This document shows, piece by piece, positions 24,533 through 35,060 of a stretch of 64,000 nucleotides of DNA. Every line of letters begins with the position of its first letter. Position 1 is the first letter of the stretch. This stretch comes from Hypomesus transpacificus. Its lineage: Eukaryota > Chordata > Actinopteri > Osmeriformes > Osmeridae. The position numbers and the translations under genes were made by a program. A model generated the notes under the pieces. It had not been told where the DNA came from and did no database searches. It saw only the letters and a program-made list of their open reading frames with translations. The DNA lies in NCBI RefSeq assembly GCF_021917145.1, contig NC_061063.1, positions 7,759,376 to 7,823,375 of the forward strand, in the 5' to 3' direction.

Positions 24533-24622
<90 letters not shown>
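24497..24622. repeat. Compound (GT)n(GAGT)n(GA)n microsatellite
   Basis: GT repeats pass through GAGT units into about 43 GA units (24537-24622), 246-371 bp upstream of the hoxa11a start codon. Frames across it are artefacts. Confidence 0.97.
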
Positions 24623-24625
<3 letters not shown>

Positions 24626-26049
24626 TGAGTGACTAGACTTAGAGCTAGTTGTCCTAAAGCTTGACATTGGTGGTTTATCGTCATCTCGTTCTAAAATAAA
24701 AGCCTTTGCTTGCAGCAAGTCAGAGAAAAATATATATAATTGTATTGGTTTTTAGAATGTACGCAAACCACGAATTGCAATCGAGGTATCAATCTCCGTG
24801 TGTGGTTTGACATTTAATTTGGAGCTATTTGTATATGTCATTTTCCCGAGTTAAGAAATATTATCAAGACAAATTGCTTTGCTAGTGTCATAACGAGATT
24901 TTGTTTATTTTTCTGACATTCATTAATTTACAACATGAAATTTGCTTCGGCCCAACATTTGGCGATGATGGTCATGTTCAAGTAACGCTTGACGTTTAAG
25001 CATGAATGCAATCAGGTGTTGAAGTTGGCGGCAAAACAAAATAAACCAAGGTTGCAGGCAAACAGGCTTTTCGTCATGCAGACACTAACTATTTTATCGT
25101 AGTTGTTTCTTCAAATTCAAACATCATTAGGCTACATAGCATCTAGAAATATAATGTTTTGCAAAAAGGTTTCAAAAAAGCTTGTCAATATTATGCAGCT
25201 TGGTTTACGACAGCAATACCGAATGCCTATGCGATCGATAGTCTTTTCAGAAGGAACCCATGAGATATCTGAATATTACAACATAAAAAAATTGATTAGT
25301 CCTACTAGTTGATAGGGTAGTGTTTGCCGGAGTATTTGAAACAAATAGTAGCAGTGGCCCAAACGCCATGACGTGTGCTGAATGAATACGTTGTTTTTCT
25401 AGTTGGCTGGGGTTTACCTGTTGTTTTATTCTTTGCTTAAAAACCATAGTTTCACAGTGGCTCATAAGAAAACCACACCCAGTCCTATTTTACGCACATA
25501 TATTACAGTTAGGCCTATTAATTGACAACAATGCATGTTGTGTTGGTGACGAGGGTCTACATGAATGTCATTCTGTTTTTTGGGCCTTGTATGTCCAATG
25601 TCTATTTAACGTGAAATTGCACATTATTTATTGAGACCTTCAAAATGCTTTGGGGTGCTATTTCAACGCAAACATTACATTTCTATTTTCATATAGGCTA
25701 TGAACTACAGTGAAAGAAAGAGAGCAAATGTGAAGCGTATTTTAACTTAAAATGAGCATGGTAACATTTCATAGTTAACGCGCTAAATAAAACGAACTCA
25801 ATTTCCCTTCACATAGGCTATCCATTTTCAATTGTAGGGCCATTTTAACTCCTAATCACTTAATGGAATATCTCTTGATCTATGACGCAGCCTAAAGAAA
25901 GTCCGTATTATCCATGTTGCATGCAATAGCCTAGTTTGTGATTATAATATGTGAAGAAAGGAATCCTTCGCAATGCAATAAGTTATTTCACCCCAAAACA
26001 CCACAGTGACCACAGTGCATGTTTGGAGTGGCTGGAACCTGAGGCTAAT
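24623..26049. other. hoxa11a-hoxa13a intergenic DNA, no gene seen
   Basis: AT-rich sequence without a supported gene or strong motif cluster. Confidence 0.45.
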
Positions 26050-26600
26050 ATGCTTTGAGAGACCCTGTGAACGGATTAGGACCGCAGGGACTCCCCCGGC
26101 CCCACCGTACGTTACCTAAATCCACCCAACATACACATGGGCTCCAGGACTTGGCGGGAAGGCATGTGTAACGCGATCCTGAACAATCACATTTACTAAG
26201 AAACGATAATGAGCTAAACCCCTGCTGCAAAAAAAGTAACACACGAATATTCTTGGGTCATTCGTCGCTTGGGCTTATTTGAATAAAGGGACACAAACAA
26301 ACCAGTGCCTGTGCAACCACACGCTCCGCCTCTTCGTCAATCCCGACAAATTCTACGACTTTTGCTGGAGCTTTTAATGTGTAATTGAGCACAGGGTGCC
26401 CACGAAAACCAAAGCCAGCTCCTCACAGACCTTAGTTTTTATAGCTCCTACAGAATCTACTGCGCCTTTTTTTCCTTCTCGGCCAGACACCACAAAACTG
26501 ACCAGGCGTGATAGGAAGTCGCCACCTACACCGGCTCAAAGTCATTAAGCCGAAGCTGCACAGAGACATAAAAATAAGGATTCAAACCTCAACAGAAAGG
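26050..26600. promoter_or_regulatory. Candidate conserved element(s) upstream of hoxa11a
   Basis: GC-richer DNA with CCACACGCTCCGCC, AGCTTTTAATGTG, TTTTTATAGC, GACACCACAAAAC (Runx-like) and GTCATTAAGCC. It ends with the plus-strand donor-like AAAG/GTAAGA at 26599-26600. It could be an enhancer or the first exon of an antisense transcript (mammals have HOXA11-AS). Neither is shown by the sequence alone. Confidence 0.35.
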
Positions 26601-26819
26601 TAAGAATTGTACATACTTGCATGCACTACCAGTTTATAAACGATTAGTAAACTTGACAAAACTTAAAAGCATACGTTTGTTATGAGTAGCCTACTTTAGT
26701 TAAACATTTAGCATATGAACATTGTTTTCATATAGGACTAGCAGGATCAGTTCCGAAACACATATGATTCATGTGCACTTATGATCTCTTTAGTTCTATT
26801 GGATTTTCGTTGGTAAAAC

Positions 26820-26960
26820 ACGACACGACATCACTGCGTAAAAGCCCACCACGCTGAAGCTTTGTGTATGCGGTCGACTTCAAGTTCGGGGGAGGGAGTT
26901 GGGCCACCGCCTGCAGCGAAGGGCCTTACTGAAGGGTCTAAAGACGCCATTTAAGGGAAC
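26820..26960. promoter_or_regulatory. Small GC-rich candidate element
   Basis: CpG-bearing sequence (GCGGTCGACTTC, GGCCACCGCCTGCAGCG) in AT-rich surroundings, with no coding frame. It is called from composition only. Confidence 0.25.
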
Positions 26961-28115
26961 AGTACACCCTGAATACTGCAAACTCAATTTACGCAACAGC
27001 ATGCAGGAATTTTGGGCAGATGAAAATAGATCCATGTTGTTTAAGAATCAAAAAGACATTGGTTGAAAATGAATTGTAAGAATGAACAGAAATACGATCT
27101 TTGATTTGGCTATATATTATTTTAGTGGTCTGTAGCTTTCAGCGATCACAGGTGATCACAGAAAATACATTAATAATGTAAACACGTTATTGTCAGTGAA
27201 ATCTGCTACAAAAAGCGTTCTCCAACTGAACATTAATTTAGTTATTATTAATAGGATTACTTTATAGACTCATTCAAAGTTGAGCAGATTTATTATTATT
27301 TAAGGTTCCAACAAATTTAATAAAAAATGACACAATTGTCAGAAGACGCTACAACGTGTAATTTAGCCTTTCTAAAGGAAAAATGCGAATTTGACCGATA
27401 CGGCTATATCTCATTAAAGGCCTACACGAAGTAGGCATATAGAACGGTAATGTGCATATTGTGAGCTACCTAAGATTAAAGCGAAATAAATGGTAGGCTA
27501 CAATTTAGTGAAGCTTCATATTGGGTTTTCGGCTGTCCAAGTAAATTAAGCCTAAATATTAGGCCAACACATAGGGAATCTAAATTTACAATTAAACAGG
27601 ATATATTTTTTGAGAGGAACTCAATGCCCTGTTACTTTATTTAGCAAATTCTTGAAATAATGTTTCCTAACAATAACACTATAAAACGTTTAACCATTTA
27701 AAGCAATAGAATGTCAAAATACCGTTGATGTTGGTCTACTCAAGATGTGTAAAAGCTACAGAAGTGAACACAACAATGCAAGGCTGTTAAACTCACTCAA
27801 TGACACACAACCTCAAAACAAAGGACTATATTATGTTCAATGTATCTTAAATCAAGAAATAGTGTTAGCCTAAGTATTGCGCTTGTATTACTGTTATGCT
27901 CACTTAAAAAATGCTTTTGAACTTGAATGATGTGCGATCTTGGCTGTCTGTAGACGGTTAACATTGTTGTTAGGCTACTGATATGAGCTTTGAGATGAAT
28001 ACTAGCTTCCAAACTGAAAGGCTACCCACATACACATGAAAAAGTCTCCCACACCTACTGTAATACTAATTAACACACATGAATACACCAGGAGGCGTGA
28101 ACTTGTTTAAACCAT
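26961..28115. other. Intergenic DNA, no gene seen
   Basis: AT-rich sequence with scattered TAGGC words. Nothing further supported. Confidence 0.45.
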
Positions 28116-28119
28116 TGAG

Positions 28120-28260
28120 AACTGTTAATTTATCCACAGGTGACAGAAATGTGGGCCGAGGGCGATGGTGACGACATGGCGGCCGAAGAGAGACCACACA
28201 ACGGCGACAGACGCAAACAGAACTCAACTCCATGGTCAATAAAAGGAAGTGGCATTGCAA
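28120..28260. promoter_or_regulatory. Candidate element with YY1-like motif
   Basis: ACATGGCGGCC (near 28175) matches the YY1 core, within GGCCGAGGGCGATGGTGACG and followed by GGTCAATAAAAGG. Isolated GC-rich patch without a coding frame. Confidence 0.3.
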
Positions 28261-29685
28261 ACTCTCGGATCAAATCAAAACGTTGATATCACTATTAGAT
28301 TGCAAACTTTCAAAGTAAATTAAAGGCGACAGGACCTAATTTAACTGGACGGACGCATATGGACGGAATAGGCCTAGATGATCTTTTAAAAGATTTTGAT
28401 CTGAAAATCAATGCTCCGTTGTGGTAATGGACATGGTAATTTGATTATCAATTCTGAACATTTAGGCTATGTAGAATATTATTCTGTAAAGGCAATAAAT
28501 ACACTATTTGTAATATCACCCAATTTAAATGTTTATAATCTACCTATGTAATTTGAGCATGACATGGAGTTTTGGAATAGTTTAAACAATATGCTATTTC
28601 TTTTGGATAACCGAACCATTCCATGTTGGTCCACAGGATTTGTTGAATGTCGAGGGTCATGGTCGAGGTATACAGAAATAAACTTCCTTGCAATGACTGT
28701 TGTGTTTTAGAAATGCCGTAATGCCGGTAGTGCTTGTCCATCATATATGCTTGTACACATAAGACATGGACATTTAGTCATTGTGTCGCAAATGGGCCTA
28801 CTTTCAAATTCCTTATTCATTCTAGTATACAATTGTAAAACTAGAATAGCCTGATCTGGGAGCCTAATCCCAGTGGTGCAGTTATTGGGCTAATCAAAAT
28901 TAATATTAGCCTTTGTTGCGGTCTATACTAGTTGAGTTATTTTACTCGAGACTGAATAAAGTAAGCGTTAATTTTTTTCAGGAGGAAAATGTTCCTGGGT
29001 TAAAGATAACTTGATTTAAAAAAAAAAATCGGAGAAGTAGACCTAACAGACATCATTTACTTCGAAATGTTATGAGATATATTTCCATAGCCTAAAGAAA
29101 TATGTAGGCTACTCAAAAATGGATCACAATAGGCATACACACAATTTGTTGATGGAAATTCAATTCAGGCTTTAAATAAAGGATTCAACTTTCATTCTAT
29201 TTACTTGTAAATAGGCAATGAGACATTATATAGCCTATCACGATATGTATATAACGTAGTTTATAGGCTATGTAGATTGTTCAATTGCAGACATAAAACA
29301 AATCAGGAAATGTTGGTCCGTAATCCACACAACAAGGTTTTCATGCATACTAAAAGTGTTTCGTGGGTATTTCGAAGTCATGGGCCTTTCTGTGGCCTAT
29401 AACACTGTGACTATATGGAAAATTCACAACATTAAAAAAAACTAACGAAAATGTGTCAGCCTGTTTTTACATAGTTGTAGGCCGTCAACTGAATACGGAG
29501 TCATTTTGCTTAAAATAATGGTCAAGTGTTTTTGTATGACCGCGGTAAAGGCCTTTGATCAGTTTGTGGCCATATAGGCTTTTGTTACATTTATTTTGAG
29601 CTTCTACTGATATTCCTCTATGAGGTAGTCTCAGCTACATGCTTTCAAGTCTAAGTCAAAGCTATTTGTATATTACTTTCTGGCT
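28261..29685. other. Intergenic DNA, no gene seen
   Basis: AT-rich and unremarkable, with short A runs near 29018. Confidence 0.45.
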
Positions 29686-29689
29686 GAAG

Positions 29690-29800
29690 GTTACACCCCT
29701 CCCCTCCATTACCAAGAGAGACAGCGAAGGTCAATGTAAAGAGCATGGTTTTAGCCCCGGCCTTCATTCACCTTGGCTGACAGACTGACGAAAATAAATG
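29690..29800. promoter_or_regulatory. Candidate conserved element
   Basis: ACACCCCTCCCCTCCATTACC (a GC-box-like run), GAAGGTCAATG and TTCACCTTGGCTGACAG form a compact GC-rich stretch in AT-rich DNA. Appearance only. Confidence 0.25.
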
Positions 29801-30269
29801 TTCGGATCTATTGACGATCTAAAGGATTTCTACGTCAATAAGATAGGCCAATTTTTCTCTCTGTTCTCTAAAAAGCATAAACCCAATCTTGATGTTTGAA
29901 TTGTCTGTTGAAGTGAATGGCTAAATCATAGAACCAGACAAAAATGATAACATATACTATTATAGACGTTTCATTATTCACGTTAAATGTAAAGGCTTTG
30001 TCCAGGCTTTGTCTACATCTTAAACACGTTATTAAGATCTGATCCTGCCGCATAAGAGATCTATAATGGATCATGTACTAAGGAATTCACTTCCCCATTT
30101 TCCATCTATCTCGAACCAATAGGACAGACAGCTCTGCGAACTTCTGTACATGCTACACATTTCTTCTCAACAGAGAATGCCAAATTGATTTGTTAGCCTA
30201 TTGGTAGGCTTAAGAAATAGACTGTAATTCCCCGTTTGGCCTTTGGGTGGAAGCAAACCCTAACATGCC

Positions 30270-30400
30270 ACTCAGCACATTCTGACAGTCTGGGGATAAA
30301 CAGAATGAAAATCCAGTCCAGCCTGGGCCGTTTTTATTGCCACCACAGTTTGAATTTCTCTAAGAGTTGCGTGCGCGCTCGCGTATGCTGCGTCTGAACA
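30270..30400. promoter_or_regulatory. Candidate Hox13/Runx-type element
   Basis: GGGGATAAACAG, CCGTTTTTATTGCC and CACCACAGTTTG lie together, resembling posterior Hox plus Runx sites, followed by CpG-rich GCGCGCTCGCG. Called from motifs only. Confidence 0.3.
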
Positions 30401-32640
30401 TTGTCTGACGTAGAAAGTGTTTCTAATGTCAGTTGAAGGCCGAAGAACTAACCTACGTGTAAAGAACAACCATCGTCAGTGCCAGTTTAGATATAGGCTA
30501 TTTTCAGAAAGCATCTTTACTTAATTAATTGCACATTAATTCCGTGGGAAGATAAGACTGTTTTGGAGTTGTTAGTCCATATGATCGTTGCTACTCTTGC
30601 ACCCTACAGCTTCCTTCAGCATCTGAAAATTACCTCAAATTATTTTTCAATAATCTGCTGTTTTCATATTAATTTGCCAGACGAAATCTAGGTGAAGTTG
30701 AATCAAAAATAAAATAACTGGCCAAGTATCAAAAGAAAGTTAAGGAGCCTAAATGTGTTAAGGTTTAGCTCTTCACGTGCATGGACCATTTTGGTCATCA
30801 CATTAGAAAAATTGTCCGCCACGCCTTAAGACCTATACTCCTCATTGTCTAGTCAGCTGCGCCCTTCGCTCAAACATTTTGGTATAGCTAAATCTTTAAT
30901 TATATCTTAAAGTGAGATATTTTCTTTTCTCCAAACTTGGAGTTTGGAATGCATCTCAAAGATTTCAACGTGAATAAAGTGGTTCCACTTCCAACCTGGA
31001 GGTTGATTCAACCTCCAGCAGTGTATTCAAATTATAAAGAATGTATCCGCTATAAAGGACAGGCATGTATCTTAATTGATATGCGAATATGGATCATATT
31101 ACCAAGCTGTGTCAGACAAACTCTGGACTTTACTGTTTGACATATGCGAATAAGGAATTGGTTCTATAGATTATTTACGATTACATTCAGCACCTTGGAC
31201 AGCCCTTCTAAAGACTTACTGATGCACTTTCTAAAGATCAATCTACATGCTGGGTGGTAAACCGGAGGCTTTACGTGCATCGACCTCGACCATCTTATTC
31301 GGTAACCGGGCCCTAGATTTCATTGAAATGTCCAAAACAGATGTCACAATGGTAGACATTTTCATTGAGTATTTTTCTATACTAGTAAAATACATTATAG
31401 TTTAAGATAGGCCTGCTAGTTGACTATTTGTAAAAGTCCATGATGGGCAAATTAAAGATATTCATTTTGGACTAAAAGAGACATAGGAACAGGCTACCAT
31501 GGCGAATAACACCTATGCCTGATATGACACCTATGCTGAAGGCTTTGGCCTTCAACCAAATCGATCTAACAAGGCGGCGAGGATGTACATTTCAAATTAT
31601 CAAACGACAGTGTCGAGAGAGGTCTGAAACGTTAGAATTCATTTCCGTTTTGATTCCATATTGTCATTTTTATGGGCTTTTATGGGCTTATGCATGATAA
31701 AAGAGAAATGTCTCTCTTCTAGAAGACAATTTAACAAACTAAAGTGTGAAGGTAATGGAACAAAATTATTCATTTGTCTAATGAACACTGTAAACATTCA
31801 TGGCTTGTGGTATTGGTGATAAGGTCAAGCTATTAGAATCTGTGATAACCATTTTTAACGTTTAACGTTTTCCCTAATAATTAGATTAGCAGTAGCAATA
31901 GCCTATACGTCTGCATTGCATATCTAAGAAGTTTAACGTTTTTAAGAAACAAAAATTGTGCATTTTTACCATTTAGCATTATGCTAAAGTTAAGGCCTTT
32001 AATGCGGCTGTATCAAAAGCTTTCGTCTGAAAAATTGAAAGTAAATTGAATTTGTCTATGAGAAATTTACTTGGTCTTTAAGCATACTAACCTTAAAAGT
32101 GACTTACGTTATTTCAAAACAGTTAGTTGGTTGCCTTCTACTTGGTTCTCCTGGGGAATTTTAAGATCTTCAAAATAACGGAGAACAATGTTTTTTATAT
32201 AACCTGTGTGAGGCTTGATATTTCTGTTGTTCTAAGCTTTTTGAGAGTTAGGTGGTAATGTGTAGTCTATTAAACATTTTAAAGCCTGGCTTTAGACATA
32301 AGTAGCCTACCATATCTTTTTGTGTGAAAATAAACGTTATCAGGTCAGACAAACCACTAGATTTGTGTGTGGCTTTATAACCCAGCTAATTTAAAGCATC
32401 ATACAAAAATGTTTAAGATAAATAACTAATAGACCGAATACAGGCCTTCATGCCATTAATAGACCTATACGAACATGAGTCGTATTTAAATAATCTAAAG
32501 CATTAACACCGCTCATTTTTATTTTTGAAAAATATTAGTAGCAGTGATGGTGGTATTAGTATAAATTTAACAGTGGTGGACGGCGTTCAGTGGCGCAACA
32601 TGGCATTGGCGTATCGAAGTCAAGTTTGAAAAAGGTTACA
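30401..32640. other. Intergenic DNA with one perfect small palindrome
   Basis: No gene seen. CTGGAGGTTGA at 30996-31006 and its exact reverse complement at 31008-31018 form an 11-bp perfect inverted repeat around one base. Confidence 0.45.
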
Positions 32641-32654
32641 GGGTTTACAGTCCA

Positions 32655-32667
32655 CCACTAGATGGCA
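32655..32667 (+). promoter_or_regulatory. CTCF core motif between hoxa11a and hoxa13a
   Basis: CCACTAGATGGCA matches the CTCF core CCASYAGRKGGCR at all 13 positions. Boundary elements between HOXA11 and HOXA13 are known in mammals. It is 1.1 kb downstream of the hoxa13a stop. Confidence 0.6.
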
Positions 32668-33748
32668 ATGTTGGCTTATAATTCTACACAGTCTAACTAT
32701 AGACACAATTCCTCTCTTGTTAAAATGAAATGTTTCAAGATATAGTCAGACTAGAAACATCAACAGTTGGTTATGTTATCACACCCAGATATAATTACGT
32801 TTAAAGTCATTTCGACCAGCCCGTTTTAACGCCCACACGTTTCTGTTTACTTAGGCTAATATCTATGGGCTTCCCCTACTTTCTTTACACGTAATAATTA
32901 TACAATTATATAAATAGATACATTTGCCAAATTATAGACATTTGTACCAATTTAGTGTGTATAAAGATTCGGGTTACGGTCAAAGTAGAGGTCATTAGGC
33001 TAATTCAGCAAGGTCCATGTTTTATTAGGACGGATTTGTAATACTTTCATATCGACATGATTTTACTAACACATATATAGCCTTAAAATACTAGATATCA
33101 AGTCTGCATTTACTTTTATATACATCCACATTAATACACACACACACAATATAAAAGCTATGGTTCACGGACATACAGTTCCCAGACGATTATCAATGCA
33201 TAACAAGAATAATTGATCCATGGATTCGATGTGATTAAGAACGTCGGGTCTGAACTTCGTAAGCACAAGTCTATATTTTAAAGGGAAGTGGAATCGATTA
33301 ATATTTAACAAGGAGGTCTAAAATTCTAAAGTCCGTCACTTCCTGTGGGGTTTCAAACCACTGAATGAAGCTACAAATGAATGTAAAAGGTACACCACAA
33401 AGGCCTAGACCACTGAATGTCTGCTTTCCTGAGCTTAGGTTTTGGCTACTATACTGCATGCCATAAAAGTCGCATAAAACCATACACTCCATTCCTCTTG
33501 ATATGAACTTCACACACCATAACAATATTTTACAACAGGGAAGGTACAGCGTCATGTGCCTACATTTTAGGTCCATATAGATCCAGTAACTCATTTGGCT
33601 AAGTAGACATTTGTGAAACATGTCCACAGAGTGTGTGTTCTTCAAATCGAAAAGCGGAGTGAGCTTGTGTGTTAGGGTGTGTATGTGTGTGTGTGTGTGT
33701 GTGTGTTGGAAGGGGGGGGCATTTAATTCCAATCGTTGTCCGTCAAAA
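32668..33748 (-). other. hoxa13a 3' flank and 3' UTR
   Basis: A candidate minus-strand AATAAA is at about 33020-33025, 725 nt past the stop. A GT microsatellite is at 33677-33706, inside the presumed UTR. The 144-codon frame at 33298-33732 is not conserved-looking. Confidence 0.45.
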
Positions 33749-34903
33749 CTAGCTGATGGTTTTCACTTTAGTAACGACCTTTTTTTCCTTTACGCGTCTG
33801 TTTTGAAACCAGATAGTGACTTGTCGTTCGGATAGGTTCGTCTGTGCTGATATCCTCCTTCGTTTGTCCTTCGTAATAAATTTATTGGCGGCGTACTCGC
33901 GTTCTAGTTCCTTCAGTTGCACCTTGGTGTATGGCACGCGCTTCTTTCTTCCACGTCGGTAGGAGCTTGCGTCCCCTCCAGCATGAGACACCGTGTCTAG
34001 CAGGGAAAAGGAAAAACAAAGAGTTATCCTGTATCCTGTTTTCAGTCGATCATATACTCACACACATTCAAATTTGTTTATCCCAGTTTTACTAAAGGGA
34101 TAACGGAGAACTTACAAAAGCCTACTCATTGTAAATTACGCATTAAAAAAACCTCATCCACAGATGTCGTAAACATTTGTATATGCATGGAAGGTTGTGT
34201 GACTAAATGCAAAAATACTTCTGTAGTTTATCCATTTACCTGATATTGATGATTTCCACATGTGGCCGGGCTGTGGCTGCTCCTTGGCACAGTAGACTTG
34301 TCCGTTCCAGCCATTAGTGGTGAGAGTCCACGGCTGATAGCTCTCCATAGGCAGAAGTGTTTCGTGTCTGGCTTCCGCTGGCCCGCTCATGGTTGGCACC
34401 ACGGGCACGTCCAGGTAGCCAGACACTGGCTGGTAGGGGCCTGAGGCATAACTTGGATAGAAGGCGAACTCTTTTGCCCGAGAGTTGAAGTCATCGGCCG
34501 ATCCGGACGTGTCCATGTACTTCTCCCCGTACACAGAGGGGGGTTGCGTGCCGCACGACTTAATGCTGCTGTGATGAGACATTCTGCACGGATAGTAGCC
34601 ACTACCGAAATATCCATAAGGCAGGGACGCACTTGACGAGCTCTGCGCGGCCGAACATGGGCTGCACTGCTTTGCTGGCTCGCCCATGCCCGAAGTGGGG
34701 ACATCAGTCGACGAGTATGCAGTGCTCGGTGCCAACGACGCTGGATGCGCCATCAGATTCCTGCATTGGTTCGCCGCAAAGTTACCTCCAGCAAAACCGC
34801 CGTCCATGTTCTTACTCACTTCATCGGAAACCCCGCCGTTGTCGTAGAGGAACATCACCGACGGGTCGACCCAGCGAGGACGGAGGAGCAGTGACGTTGT
34901 CAT
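33749..34903 (-). CDS. hoxa13a: Homeobox protein Hox-A13a, two exons
   Basis: Coding exons are 34240-34903 and 33749-33996, giving 303 residues with a 243-bp phase-1 intron (donor CAG/GTAAAT, acceptor GCTAG). The amino end [20 protein letters not shown], then [41 protein letters not shown] and [18 protein letters not shown], is the HOX13 pattern. The homeodomain is at about 237-296 ([20 protein letters not shown] to RRVKEKK) with the group-13 V47 in the recognition helix. The poly-alanine tracts of mammalian HOXA13 are absent, as in other fish. It acts at the most posterior and distal end of the collinear programme (fin tip, cloaca). It is the last Hox gene before evx1. Confidence 0.96.
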
Positions 34904-35020
34904 AGCACGACATCCAACATTGAGGCTTCTGGCTCTTTTTTTAAAAGCTCAGAGACTGAAAAAAGGAGATACTGATTCCGAGACAGTACTGGACTCTGAC
35001 GCGCACGGGTGCAGAGAGGG

Positions 35021-35060
35021 CGTGCCATCATTGGCCAAGACATGGCCACGTGATATGCAA
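35021..35060 (-). promoter_or_regulatory. hoxa13a proximal promoter (CCAAT, E-box, octamer)
   Basis: An inverted CCAAT box is at 35030-35034 and CACGTG at 35047-35052, 144 bp before the start codon. ATGCAAA follows at once. The arrangement resembles the hoxa7a promoter. Confidence 0.5.

Noticed and set aside
33298..33732. 144-codon minus-strand protein downstream of hoxa13a
   Set aside because: It lies in the presumed hoxa13a 3' UTR, includes a GT repeat and has no recognisable domain.
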